Shown here: positions 29,001 through 40,680 of the stretch, in pieces
How the letters are laid out: each line of letters begins with the position of its first letter
How positions within the stretch are numbered: the first letter of the stretch is position 1
NCBI GenBank assembly: GCA_963691705.1
Contig: OY829538.1
Location: forward strand, 29,222,836-29,286,835
DNA length: 64,000 nt
Reading direction: 5' to 3'
Origin: Viola odorata
Lineage: Eukaryota > Streptophyta > Magnoliopsida > Malpighiales > Violaceae
Program-made: the position numbers and the translations under genes
Notes under the pieces: generated by a model
Told to the model about the DNA's origin: nothing
What the model saw: only the letters and a program-made list of their open reading frames with translations
Database searches by the model: none

Positions 29001-31010
29001 ATGGCTTCTGACTCAGATCCCGTGCTGTCCCAGTCTTCTAGCCTTCCATTTTCTACTCGTAGGCGACTTTTCCCTTTCGCCACTTCTGATGCTTCTACCA
29101 CGGTACAAGAAATTCCCCCAGGAATGTCGGATCTCTCCTTTGAACAAACAACGGGAACATTTGTGTCCCAGGCGTATACTCCTTTATCCCAGATAGCGGG
29201 ACCCAGTCATTCTACTCCCCATTCAAGGGGACCCGTGGCAGACAGTGCGAGTAATCCCTTTATGAATTCAATATCATCTCTTCAAGCTCAGCTAGACCAG
29301 CTGACAGAGTTAGCCGCCGGATTCACGCCTCACGTTTCAGGACCGAGCGTGCCTTCTCAAGTAGTTTTTACTCCGCCTATCATCACCGATCGGCTACTAT
29401 CGCCTCGGCACTCTAGGGGTATCCTATTAACTTTACCTTCAGCATCAGTCCCTATCGGCCCCATGCAGCTTGCATATAGGTACGCTGAACCTTCCACGCA
29501 GTATGCGAGGGAGATTCCCATTTCTGAAGGGGAGCGTTGGCATGACGAATATAGAGATCGTTGGAACAACAGGCGAGACGAGGCATTCAGGGACCCATCT
29601 CCCAGGCACAGTGAAAGGTCGAGTAGCAGGAGGCAACGAACTCGTACTCCTAGGAGTCACAACCGATCTCCTAGGCAACATCATGAGCATGACTTTCGAG
29701 CCCAGAGGTACCCTGACGAAGTTCCTCCTCCTCACCGACCTCGTGGAATCCCTGACGATAATGTCGGTCACCCGTTTAGTTATCGCATAAGACATCATAG
29801 AGTCAACCGACACGTGAAGCTTCCCACAGAATCGTATGATGGCACGAAAGACCCAATCTCACACCTCAACAAGGTGAAAGATTTTGTACAATTTCAAACC
29901 CATAGTGACGTCATGTTATGTCAGATTTTTGTCATGACGCTATCGGGTGTAGCGCGTCTCTGGTTTGAAGGTCTTCCGGCGGGGTCTATCGATAGTTTCT
30001 CTCAGCTGGAAGCCAAGTTTCGGAGCCGATTTAGCACAATTATCCCCATCAGAAAGTCCGCTACAGCATTATTCGACATCCATCGAAAACCGTAGGAGCC
30101 CTTGAGAGATTTCTTGATTGCTTTGATCTTGAGATGTCGCTAACGCTAGGAGTCACCATCGATTTTGCTGTGGAAGCCCTAAAGCACAACTGCTATTATG
30201 GGAAGTTGCGAGATACATTGATGGTGGATCCACCGCTGACGTTAGATGCGCTGAGGCTGAAAGCACACAATCACGCAAGGATGGAAGAAGAGGAAAATGA
30301 GAACAAATTTGGAACATGCCCCAAGATCCGCATCCGGCTCCTAACGCCCAAGCTAACGCAGCTCCTGATACGCGCCCAAATGATGACTACAGCTAACGGA
30401 AAGATCACATCCCCAGAACCTCGAATCGGCAAAGAGGTAATTTCTCGAAAGGGAGATCTGGAAATTCCCCTACCAGAAGACAAGCGGATCCGCCAAAGGG
30501 CCGGATATATGACCCTGACCTTCCTTCCCTCATACTTCCGAGAGCAGAAATTTTATCAATTGTCCAGCAGCGGAACCTACCCATCCGTTATCCGACTCCT
30601 GTGAAATTAGGAGTAATTATGGGAGGAAGGGAAAACGCATTCTGTAAGTTTCACAAAGCCAAGGGACATTTGATAGACGTATGTAGAGAGTTACAACTGG
30701 CGATAGAGCGCCTTGTAGATGAAGGTTATCTTGGTGAGTTCGCCACCAAGACAAGGGAAGAAGCCAGGAACAATCCAGGGAGCAGAACGACTGACAGCAG
30801 GCAATCACCTTCTCACGCCACACGAGCTAACGCCATCCCTATCGGAGGGGGTAGGGAAACACTTGCAGTCGGTGAGGACGATGTTCCTATAATCCACATC
30901 ATAGCTAGAGGCTCTCCGTATTTAGACGAACTCGCGCCGTTGGTACCCGCGGCAGGTGAGAAATGTAAAAGAGAAAGCGCATTATCGAGAAATGAAGTGA
31001 TAAGCGTGTT
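29001..31010 (+). pseudogene. Ret-2 gag, one stop and two frameshifts
   Basis: ATG at 29001 opens 364 clean codons with an Arg/Ser-rich segment (RHSERSSSRRQRTRTPRS) and the core PTESYDGTKDPISHLNKVK. A TAG at 30093 (CAG in Ret-1), a one-base deletion near 30115 and another shift near 30300 follow. The knuckle-like block CKFHKAKGHLIDVCRELQ lies in the open stretch from 30601. Best-preserved gag of the window. Confidence 0.9.
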
Positions 31011-31640
31011 GGACCGAATGGTGCTATCATTCTCAGAAGAGGATGAGAAAGACGTCATTTACCCACACAACGATGCATTGGTAGTCACACCCGTTATCGG
31101 CAGCCACGGAGTCAGGAGAACCCTTGTCGATAATGGGAGTGCAGTAAACCTATTCTCGCTAGAGGCATACAATCTAATGAAGCGTCCTGATGATGAGCTA
31201 ACGCCTTGTAAAAAGCCTATAATTGGGGGTAGATGGGGTCCCAATTCTAGTAACCGGAGTTACATCGCTACAAGTGTATTTTAGGGAGGATGCGTCCAAA
31301 CGGTCAGAGGAATTATTATTCTTGGTTGTAGACTTGACTTTTCCCTACAACGCCATACTTGGGCAACCATTCCTCAACCGCTTTGGGGCCGCAATATCAC
31401 AAAAACATCTAAGGATGAAATATCCTTCATGGGACGGAGTAGTCTCCGTCAAAGGAGACCAGAAGCCAGCTGCCGAATGTTACTTGCTCATGACTCAGAA
31501 CAGTTGCGACCGTTACGTGTGCGTAGTGGATGACCCCTTTGAAGATAAAGAGGAAAAGCGCACTCAGCCAGTAGACAAAATGGTGTCAGTTCCTATCGGG
31601 GGGACGAAGAAGCGAACCTCCTGGTTAGTGAAAAGCTAAG
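31011..31640 (+). pseudogene. Ret-2 aspartic protease, frameshifted
   Basis: Active site DNGS at 31129-31140 in TLVDNGSAVNLFSLEAYN. An extra base near 31225 shifts the frame; the domain continues as NAILGQPFLNRFGAAISQ in the stretch 31223-31639. A second shift near 31600 leads back toward RT. Confidence 0.88.
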
Positions 31641-32577
31641 CCCGGAAGAGAAGGCGCAGTTAGCTCGACTACTAAGAAAATGCAAAGAGGAATTCGCGTG
31701 GAAACCTACAGATATGCCTGGAGTCTCGCGAGAAGTTGCGGAACACGGGCTAAATGTTAACCCTAACGCTAAGCCTGTTCAGCAAAAGCGGCGCGCTTTC
31801 TCCGCAGAAAAGATAGTAGCCATCAAGAAAGAAATATCGAAGGTCATGGACGCTGGGTTCATTCGAGAAGTCCAGTATCCCACATGGCTGGCTAACCCCG
31901 TCTTAGTCCTAAAACCCAACGGAGATTGGCGCATGTGTATCGATTTCACTGACTTGAATGATGCCTGCCCAAAAGATTGCTATCCTCTTCCTCAAATCGA
32001 TCAGTTGGTTGATCAGACTGCTGGGTACGCCTACCTAAGCTCGTTAGATGCCAACTCCGGATATCACCAAATTCCCATGGTTATGGAAGATGAAGAAAAG
32101 ACCGCCTTCATCAGCCCAAAGGCCACTTATTGCTATACGACGATGCTGTTTGGATTGAAAAATACTGGGGCAACATTCCAGCGCATGGCAAACAAAGTTT
32201 TGAGGAGCAAATTGGGAAAAAATGTGGAAGCTTACGTGGACGACATATTGGTCAAAAGTCGAAGCTTCAAGGACCACTTAGCCGACTTAGAGGAAGTTTT
32301 TGGCGTAATGAGAGAATACAAAATGAAATTGAATCCACGTAAATGCATGTTTGCTTTCCAAACGGGCAAATTCTTAGGCTACGTGGTCAGTCAGAAAGGC
32401 ATCCAGCCTAACCCTTCGAAGATGAAGGCCATTCAGGACATGATATCTCCTCGAACCGTCAAAGAGGTACAGAAGCTCACAGGACGCATCATTGCATTAG
32501 GACGATTTATTTCCAAACAAGGCGAGAGATGTTTACCTTTTTTTAAGGTCATTCGTAACAAAGCCCCTTTCGGATAG
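31641..32577 (+). pseudogene. Ret-2 reverse transcriptase, nearly intact
   Basis: Open from 31714 for 287 codons. Blocks: GFIREVQYPTWLANPVL, WRMCIDFTDLNDACPK, YLSSLDANSGYHQIPM, catalytic YVDD at 32233-32244, and GYVVSQKGIQPNPSK. It ends at TAG 32575, which is TGG in Ret-1. RT itself has no interruption, but the polyprotein around it is broken. Confidence 0.93.
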
Positions 32578-33010
32578 ACAGAAGAATGTGAAAAAGCATT
32601 TGCTGACCTAAAAGCCTATCTCTCATCTGACCTAGTGCTAACGAGACCCGAACTGGGTGACGCTCTATACCTATATCTGGGTGTTGCTGACGAGGTGGTC
32701 AGTGTTATCCTCGTACGAAGCGATAGGCATATTCACCGTCCAGTATTCTTTGTTAGCCACGTGTTGAAAGACGCCGAGTTACGGTACGCCCGTGAAAGAC
32801 GCTGAGTTACGGTACGCCCGTATTGAGAAAGTGGTGTTTGCCCTAGTGCAGGCAACACGGAAGATGGATCGGTACTTCCAAGCTCACCTTGTTGTAGTAC
32901 TCACTGATCAACCATTTAGGAAAATTTTCAGGAAACCCGTGTCTTCAGGAAGAATGTTGATTTGGACAATCGAACTCGAACAATATGGGTTGCAATACAA
33001 GGCCAGACCG
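32578..33010 (+). pseudogene. Ret-2 RNase H (first), disrupted by a 28-bp duplication
   Basis: Reads DALYLYLGVADEVVSVILV, then KDAELRYARIEKVVFALVQ and VVLTDQPFRKIFRKP. A direct duplication of 28 bp (32765-32792 and 32793-32820, TGAAAGACGCCGAGTTACGG) within the Glu region shifts the frame. Confidence 0.88.
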
Positions 33011-33575
33011 TCCATTAAAGCCCAAGCATTAGCAGACTTCATAGCAGAATGCACATTTACACAAGAAACACCGATGGACCTACCGAAAGGGGAGGTAGAA
33101 GACTCAGACCTCCCGTCTCCAGACACATACACTGACCCGTGGATCATCCATGTAGACGGAGCCAAAAACCAAGAGTTAGCTGGCGCAGGAATTTTCATTA
33201 CTAGACCAAATGACATGCAGATACGGTACGCCATTAGAATTCTGCAACCACTGTCCAATAACGCAGCTGAGTACGAAGCGTTGCTAGCAGGACTTAGGGT
33301 AGGTAACAATTTTTTTGTCGAAGCCGCACACGCCATAGGGACAGCGCGCGATCTACGACTGCAGATACGCGGGGATTCTAAACTGATAATAGATCAAGTC
33401 TTAGGAAACTCCCAAGCCAGAGATCCTATCATGATCCAATATCTCACAAAAGTGAAGCGTGAGCTGACGGAACTACAGAAAAAAGGCACACAAGTTAGCT
33501 TTGAGCATATTCCCTGAGAAGATAATGTTGAGGCTGACAATCTTGCCAAAATGGCAGCCAACCCGGAAGCCTCCA
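33011..33575 (+). pseudogene. Ret-2 second RNase H (aRNH)
   Basis: Tat-type second RNase H: HVDGAKNQELAGAGIF (Asp), NNAAEYEALLAGLRVG (Glu), IRGDSKLIIDQVLG (Asp), VSFEHIP then a TGA at 33515 (CGA before) and EDNVEADNLAKMAA (final Asp). Apart from that stop the domain is complete, the best second RNase H in the window. Confidence 0.9.
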
Positions 33576-34902
33576 TACTTAAAGATGTATACTATGGGGA
33601 GATACCTACACCTTCTTTCATGGAAGAACAACTGTCGGTTTGCGTGGATAAAGTGGAGAATGACTGGAGAATTCCCATAATAAAATACCTAAAACACGAT
33701 GAGTTGCCGGCGGATAACATTGGAAAGAGGAAAGTTTTGAAACAAGCAGCACGGTGCACATACTACAATGGGGAGCTGATTCGGAGATGCTTCTCCCACC
33801 CAGCCGCAAAGTGCATAACGGAGTAGGAAGGCCTCCACACCTTACGAGAAATCCATGAAGGAATATGCGGTATGCATGTAGCGGGCGACACCTTGGCAGC
33901 ACAAGTCTTTCGGTCGGGGTTCTATTGGCCCACCATTCGAAGAGATTGTCACAACTTTGTGAGGACCTGTCAGAAATGTCAGGAATACGCGAAGATTCCT
34001 CGAAAGCCTGCCACGCAAATCTCAGAAATAGTCGCTCCATGCCCGTTTGCCAAATGTGGGGAATCGACATTTTGGGTCCGTTTCCAAAGGCCAGATCTCA
34101 ACTAAAATTTGTGATTGTAGCGATGGATTATTTCATGAAATGGGCAGAAGTGGAAGCGTTAGCTAACATCACTACCAAAAAAATCTGGCGTTTCTTTAAG
34201 CATCAAGTTATTATGCGATTTGGGATACCTCGCATATTGGTCAGTGATAATGGAACACAATTCACGAGCCAATTTTTCAGAGATCAGTGCGCAGAATTTC
34301 AGATCGAACAGAGATTCTCTTCTGTAGCGCACCCCCAAACTAACGGCCAGGCAGAAGTGCCCAATCGCAGCATTCTTAGTGGCATCAAAAGAAACCTTGA
34401 AGGTTTTAAAAAGAAATGGCCAGATGAACTGTCATATGTATTGTGGGCCTACCGCATGACCGTCAAAGCTAGCACGGGAGAAACTCCTTTCGCATTAGCC
34501 TTCGGCACAGAGGCTGTCACGCCAGTAGAAATTGGCACTCTAAGCCTCCGAGTGGCTTATTTTAAAGAAGAAATGAATGAGGAAAGGTTACGCGCTAACC
34601 TTGATGCACTACCAGAGCTGCATGGGGAGACTCTCTTAAAAACCCTACATTACAAAAGAAAAATGGCACAATATCATAACAGGCAAGTCAGAGAACGACT
34701 GCTCAAAACGGGAGATTTAGTGCTCAGGGACAAACGAGCGGCAGGACAACGCATGGGGAAGCTCAGCCCAAACTGGGACGGACCGTATCGCGTCACCCGT
34801 GTTGTCGGGAAGAGAGCGTACCATTTGGAAACACCAGACGGTACTCCCTTACAAAACTCTTGGAATATAGCTCGTTTGAAGCTATATCATGCTAGAAATT
34901 GA
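33576..34902 (+). pseudogene. Ret-2 integrase, one stop and one frameshift
   Basis: HHCC: HTLREIHEGICG and CQKCQEY. Core: WGIDILGPFPKA, VSDNGTQFTSQFF, NGQAEVPNRSILSG. The C-terminal block is KLSPNWDGPYRVTRVVG and the end LKLYHARN with TGA at 34900. A TAG at 33825 lies just before the zinc finger and a shift near 34055 separates zinc finger from core. From there to the end the frame is open. Confidence 0.92.
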
Positions 34903-35001
34903 TCTCTTTCAGTTGATAATGTTAACGTTGCTCTAACAAATGAATCAAAGCATTCCTTGTGCATTTTGTGACTGGTAACATGCAGATAACGAAGAATGCC
35001 A

Positions 35002-35500
35002 GGAGTGAATATCCTATCCTTGTGATGGCTGGTCCTGATCAGACAGCTCACTAAGACGAGGCACACCCTGGCATAAATTTAGCGTTGGGAGTGAAAATCC
35101 TATCCTTGTGGCAACCGTGCTAACACAGATGGCCCATTAAGACGAGGTACGCCCCAACGCCCCCGGGAGTGAAAATCCTATCCTTGTGGTAACCGTGCTA
35201 ACAAAGGCGGCCCATTAAGACGAGGCACGCCTCGGCATCCTTGGGAGTGAAAATCCTATCCATGTGGTAGTTGTGCTCACACAGACAGACCATTAAGACG
35301 AGGCACGCCCCAAGGAGATAGTAACTCCGTCCTGGAAGTGAAAATCCTATCCTTGTGGCAACCGTGCTCACATAGACGGACCACTAAGACGAGGAACACC
35401 CTAGAGAGCGAGGTTTCAATGCTTGGGAGTGAAAATCCTATCATTGTGATGAACGGTCCTGATCAGACGGCTCACTAAGACGAGGCACGCCCCAAGCTGA
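35002..35500 (+). repeat. Ret-2 six-unit tandem array
   Basis: Units near 35002, 35088, 35166, 35244, 35334 and 35426 start GGAGTGAAAATCCTATCC and end CTAAGACGAGGCACGCC. The fifth unit is preceded by ATAGTAACTCCGTCCTGGA, as in Ret-1 (ATAGTAACTCCATCCTGGA), so units correspond one to one. Confidence 0.92.
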
Positions 35501-36146
35501 CCGTTGACGTTGAGAGATATCCCAGTTAGTAACCGAGCGGTTGATACCCGGTGAAGTTGAGCTAGAGAGATGTCTCTATCGCAACAATAGCATCATGGCA
35601 AAGCCAGACCTAGCAAGGCTAAGTGATCCCCCTAGCAACAAAGGGCGGCATCAATCTGTATACAACGCGAGTAGAGATGATACTGATTCATCCTCTGAGA
35701 CATCACCAAAGAAATGATGATAGGGCAGCGTTGGCCATAAGACATGTGGAAATAATTTCCCGATTCTCAACAGAGAAAGACACAAAGAAAGATACCGAGG
35801 AGGAGACCATCTCAAAAGCCAAGTTATTGTGGCTACTAGAGAAATACTGTGTCCCTAGAGACAGAAAGGCTTTAACAATTCACAGGCGAGGCGTCGCAAT
35901 AAAAGCACGCGCTAACGTTGCGGTTAGTTAACAACATAAGGTATGATGATTACATCATTGTGATTTCAGTGATGACGTTTGCTAACTATATTGTAGCAGT
36001 AACATCGCAAAGCAAAACTGACAAAGAAATTCCAGACAAAAAGCAACGTTCTAAGGGAAAACCGATACTGTCAATATTACAAAACGTCCCACAAGGATGG
36101 ACAGAGGCATGTTAATGTCAAAAACCAAAAAAGTAAAGCATAGTGC
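35501..36146. other. Ret-2 spacer before antisense alpha
   Basis: No convincing coding frame; equivalent to 12013-12881 of Ret-1 by position. Confidence 0.5.
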
Positions 36147-37294
36147 CTATGAAGCAGCTGACGCATTATCACCACCCTGCCCAATAGCCCGACCCCTATG
36201 GAAATCATCATCAGTTATGAGCGAGGACCTTCTATCAAAATAGGTACCAAGTTCTTTGACTCGAAGAGTGTCTATCCCATGAATCTCCATAAAACCATCC
36301 GGCACGATCATGGCCCCCTCCTTCATATACCAACGACACTTCTTAGTAGAAAGAGTAACCTCAGCGGACAGCTCGGCATTCCTACGCCTCTCCACCTCTA
36401 GCTGGGCCTCTTCCTCAGAGAGCCGTATGGTCAAAATGACACCCTTCTCTTTTTATTTCTCCAGGGCATGCCTAGCGACCTCTGCCTCTTGCTTAGGGAC
36501 CTCAGCTTCTCGCTTAGCGTTCTCTGCCTCCTGTTGGGCAGCACTCATAGCATCAAGCAGCCCTTGATGCTCATTCGTCAGCCTGTCTATCTCCCTCCGC
36601 TCATCTGCCTCTACCCTAGCGTCACCCTCATCCAAGTAATGGAGATGGCAGAAGAAAGAAAATATCCGAGAGTAAAGGAAATTTATACGTTCCTGACGGC
36701 TTCTAGCCAAAAATGCATCTCTCTCCCTGTGATGCGACATCATTCGAGCCATTAGCTGAGATGTAGACGCAAAGGCAGCATCATCACCATCAGTCTCTGA
36801 AACCTGAAACGTTTCTTCTCTAAAACCCCTCAAGTTAACCTGATGAGTGGCAAGACTGGGAGGAATGTAAGAGCTGACGCCAATCATCAAAGCAGAAGCA
36901 GTATTGCCCCTCTCGGCAGGAGGTGGAGGCATATGAACGAAAGACAGGGTAGGAGGAGAAGGAGGTTTGTTAGCAGAGCCTCTCATGCCAAAAGATCCCC
37001 CCCAGCAAGCACCGAAAAGTCAGGACCCGACATATCTGGTTGAAAGCCCACAGCGGTAGATGAAGAGTGAAGTGGAGAATCAATAAAGGTGTGAAAATCC
37101 CCACCAGGGTTAGCGCATTGAGATTGCTCGGGAGGTGCACCACCTTCCGCAGAAGTTGTCAGAGTAGGGTTAATGCTAGACGATGATGGGCTATTCTGAA
37201 GACTATGACGAGCCTTTTTCTGATGGTTCGCGAGGTCATTGGCAAATGACATGTCTTCGTCAGGAAGAGAATGGGCAGACACAGTGACAATTTC

Positions 37295-37367
37295 CTAGAA
37301 GAAACAAAGCACGATAAGAAAACCGTAAAGAGCAAAAGAAAGCGATAGGGGTAATGGATAAAAATAC
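37295..37367 (-). other. Alpha intron 2 in Ret-2
   Basis: 73 bp on the minus strand: CTCAG then GTATTTTTATCC at the donor, TTTGTTTCTTCTAG then GAAATTG at the acceptor, with a T-rich tract. Confidence 0.7.
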
Positions 37368-37708
37368 CTGAGCAGATAGGGAGATCAAGGGGATCCCTTG
37401 AGGAATGGTGTCGACAGTCACTTCCAAAGAAGCAGTAGCTTGGGAGGGAGCGGGATGAATATCACTCACTTTCCTGCTTCTTTTCTTCTTTGTGACACGA
37501 GGTTGCGAAGAGGATGCTTGAGCAGTATCAACAGTGACAACAACCCCTTGAGAAGGTGGTGTGACCAAAGTAACAGCGGTAGATCCTCCCTCAGCGATAG
37601 CTCCTCCTTCAGCGGCAGCAGCAGTAGCGGCGGCAGCCTGCTCTCTTCTTTTCTGCTCTCTTTTCTTCTTCCTTCGGATATATTCAGGCTCCCAAGCAGG
37701 CGGAACCG

Positions 37709-37779
37709 CTGCGTATTTATGGAAAGACGTCAGCGTTAGTACTACCCAGCAACGCAAAGAAAGAAGAATAAACACTCAC
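37709..37779 (-). other. Alpha intron 1 in Ret-2
   Basis: 71 bp: donor AAATGG then GTGAGTG, branch point GTACTAACGC about 26 nt before the end, acceptor ATAAATACGCAG then CGG. All three signals match the plant consensus and the Ret-1 intron at 18569-18638. Confidence 0.82.
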
Positions 37780-37906
37780 CCATTTTGCATTTCTCAACAT
37801 CCTCCCCGTTAGCCACTTTGCGGGTGTCAACACTAAAGTTCAGTTGGAGTAACGTTTGCAACCAACCAGCCTCCGGTTCGGAAAGTGGTTTCCTGCTACC
37901 CCAAGC

Positions 37907-38871
37907 TGATACGATCCTGGTTCCTTAGGATGCGTAGCACCAATTTTGATCTTTGTTCAAAGACGGATTTCCTGCGGAAATAGATAACTCGACGAGTACG
38001 AGCTTAGACCACTTAGCTAAACTGTGCTAAGAGCCCTAATCGATTTCAAGTCAAGGGTCTTGAATCGGGTTCTTAGGACTAGACTCAACAATGTGAGAAT
38101 CACACTAAGATAAACGACACAATAATACAATTCCAAGATTTACTTGTATACGACTCAAGTATTGCGGACTCAAGAAGAACAAGGTTCAACCAACTTGAAC
38201 AAGGGGCGGAGATTGAAGAGAATATCTCAATTTATCAAATAACAGCCAACCTAATAAGGAGGCAAAGTAGTTCCTTATATAGGTTACAATCAAACCCGAA
38301 AAGCAAACCTAATAGGAATAGAAGTAGGACTTCTAAAATAGGAAGATAGCTTAACTAATTAAACTGTTTAATTACCTAATTAAGCTTAAAGTAATTTAAA
38401 GTCAACAACTTAAATCTTCAGTCAACGCGCCAGCTTTTGGACACGCGAAACGGGCAGGAGCCGTTCTGAACAATCGGCACACGCGACAGATGAGTGAAAC
38501 GGCAACGGCTGAGTGAAACGGGCAGATGCCGATTTCGTGAGAACGGTCAGAGCCGTTTTGAACGAATCGGACAAGAGCCATTTTGTGACAAACGGTCAAG
38601 TGCCGTTTCTAGCAGAATCATCATCGGCTATTGTGAATGTAAGGAGATTCACAACTCTAGGGGTTTTCTCTCGAAGTGCAGCTTCCTCACTTGACATCTC
38701 ACATTCCAGCTCCTTGTGAATGAGAGATGACAATCGGTCTTGAAGCTTTCTTGCTCTGGCTCGAGTCATTGGACCAGCTGGTGGTAACGGTAGTTGGATG
38801 CGTGGATTCACATCACAAGCCCCATCTTTAATCTCCTGATTAAAGCTGGTCCTCCACAAGGGTTCTAGCAT
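37907..38871 (-). mobile_element. Truncated TRG-like element fragment in Ret-2 alpha
   Basis: Starts TGATACGATCCTGGTTCC, identical to the TRG-1 LTR for the first 45 bp or so, then diverges, with AAGATTTACTTGTATACGAC shared further in. The right part codes on the minus strand (38871-38596) for 91 residues with GPMTRARARKLQDRLSS, a tail known from plant Ty3/gypsy polyproteins. No second LTR and no target duplication: CAAGC precedes it but does not recur at the right edge, where alpha resumes near 38872. Deletion of host and element DNA is likely. Confidence 0.75.
38440..38625 (+). repeat. Degenerate repeat around AACGG / GCCGTTTTGAACGAATCGG
   Basis: Five imperfect units built on AAACGG(G/T)CA(A/G)(A/G)GCCGTTTT with alternating orientation, inside the TRG-like fragment's LTR or 3' end. 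Not seen in TRG-1. Confidence 0.65.
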
Positions 38872-39419
38872 GTCAACAATAAAGAATCATTCTTTCCACC
38901 CAGGAATGGAAGACTCCAGACCCATGAGTTTCCAAGTGAACGGCTTCAGTGACTCGTCGTCATAACGGGGCGATATCGATATCACCCCTTTACGAGAATA
39001 CAACTGAAAAATATTGTGAAATAACGCTAACATTGGAGACTCAATCTTCTTGAACCGGCACAGTGACGCGAAAGTACTAACAACGCAAACTGCGTTAGGG
39101 CTCAGTTGGGCCAGTTCAAGTCAGAATTGGCCAGCAACAGTTTCATAAAGGAATCAAGGGGAAGCCGGAACCCATGATCGAACAATTTGGCATATAACAC
39201 CCTACTATTATCAGGCATTTCACTATTAAGGCAGAGCGGATCAGAAGCAACCTTAGTGGTGTAGCCTCTAGGGAGTTGAACGTTGAGCGCAACTAATCTG
39301 CAACAAACTAAGGACAAGCTATAGAGAGAAGTGGGGGTATTATCAATCTTCTCTTCCCCGGCAGATTTTTTAGAATCTTCTTCCTCAACAACGGATTTTT
39401 TAGAGCGAGTCTTCGTCAT

Positions 39420-40243
39420 AACTAATAAAAAGAAGGGAGCAAAAGAAAGAAATGATGTGTGTACCTTCGTAAAAGAAACACCAGGGATCCCAGGACGAAG
39501 AAGAAGAAGTGGCGAGTTATTTTCCAAAAAATTGCGATGAGTCAGGAAGGAGATAAAAGAGAAAAGAGGAGGCGAGGAAAACATTATATATAACCCTAAA
39601 TGGGTCAAAAGACACAACCAGTGTTCAACTGACATGTGGCAAAATAGAGTGTGGGAAGGACGCAACACGTGCGAAAGACGTGAAAATACTGGGTGTTCGT
39701 GCGATCTCTTGATCCATCGGTCTCCAGAAAACCCGACTGGGCCTACTTCTAACCATAATAAACCAGTGAACAGAAGATCTGAAAGGATAAAGTGGTACCT
39801 TGAAAGGAAAGATTCACAGGCGAGCCGGCGGAGGGTGGCGGATGAGCAAGATGTTCTTCCAGATGAAATAAAGAGAAGACAAGAGAGAAAATTCGAAACA
39901 AGAGCAAAAAAGGTTGGAAAGAGAAAATGGTCCCTTCTTAAAGGGCCAAATCCCACCGCATTAATTGAACTGCCAATCGAGCCAAGACGCGTGTAAAGAA
40001 AATCAACCACGTGGAGTTACATTAAAGGATTTAAGTTATTCGCCATAACTTCCCAAGTAGCGGTTAATTTTGACCAAGTCAAATGGTCATGGAGCGGTTG
40101 CCGCGACAAAGCTAAACTTCGCGTTAGCTATCAACAAAATTAAAATGCTGACGAAAAAACAGCGGCAAAAGAAGGAAAATAGGAGATATCATTTTATTCA
40201 TCAGAAGCCATACGACATCTACAACGCGCCTAACGCCTGAGCC
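39420..40243. other. Ret-2 region upstream of alpha
   Basis: No gene. The minus strand has TTATATATAA at about 39582-39591, some 165 nt before the alpha ATG. The stretch 39890-40020 matches the region upstream of beta in Ret-1 (about 22120-22250), suggesting that beta was lost by deletion. AATAAA for delta lies at 40193-40198 (minus). Confidence 0.55.
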
Positions 40244-40680
40244 CTAATCTTCATCAGGCCAGTACATATCATAATAATAAACTTCATCATCATCCGAGAG
40301 CGGTAGCCCCCCGTTGGCAGGGAGGAAGGGCTCATCCATTCTCTTCTCCTGGTCTAGCCTTGATGAGCCTGACTTCTCCTCAATGGTTGATGCCGCCGTT
40401 TCAACACCGACGCCGCCAGAAAAAACCTTCTTCGGTGAACGGTCGCAAGGAAAAAATTGCTTGTTGCTCTTTCGAGCAAAGAGGTCAGGAGAGTCAAAGG
40501 ACGTGTCAGACGCCTTGGAGGTCTTCTTCCTCAGCCTTTTGCGGCCCTTCCGGCGGACTGGCGGCCTCCATGGGGGCGACGGAGGAGGATGATTCGAATC
40601 CGGTGAAGTTGGAGGAGTCGGCAGGGAGTCACACGCCGCAGTATCAAGAAAATAGGAATCTGCTATTGATTCACAAATAA
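40244..40680 (-). CDS. Ret-2 antisense delta, open reading frame
   Basis: About 140 codons open on the minus strand, ending TAG at 40244. It reads ESIADSYFLDTAACDSLPTP, then PPVRRKGRKRLRKKTSK, then SDDDEVYYYDMYWPDED. It shares its first block, basic middle and aromatic/acidic end with Ret-1 delta. No ATG in the open part before the shared block, so the true start or a first exon is unknown. AATAAA follows about 46 nt after the stop. Confidence 0.55.

Larger units (their letters stand above)
36147..39419 (-). pseudogene. Ret-2 antisense gene alpha, three exons
   Basis: ATG at 39419 (MTKTRSKKSVVEEEDSKKS). Exon 1 runs to 37780 and holds VLYAKLFDHGFRLPLDSF, FASLCRFKKIESPMLALF, GVISISPRYDDESLKPFTW and GWLQTLLQLNFSVDTRKV. 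It is split by a TRG-like fragment (37907 to about 38870). Intron 37709-37779; exon 2 (37708-37368) is Arg/Ala-rich (KKKREQKRREQAA); intron 37295-37367; exon 3 runs to 36147 with RDAFLARSRQERINFLYS and a coiled coil rich in EAEVxxQEAE. Disruptions seen: a one-base deletion near 39105, a TAA near 36440, and the insertion. Family as in Ret-1 alpha; role unknown. Confidence 0.75.

Noticed and set aside
39420..40010. Long minus-strand frame upstream of the alpha ATG in Ret-2 as an N-terminal extension
   Set aside because: A TATA-like box and an ATG matching the Ret-1 start lie inside it; the upstream part has no similarity to Ret-1 alpha.
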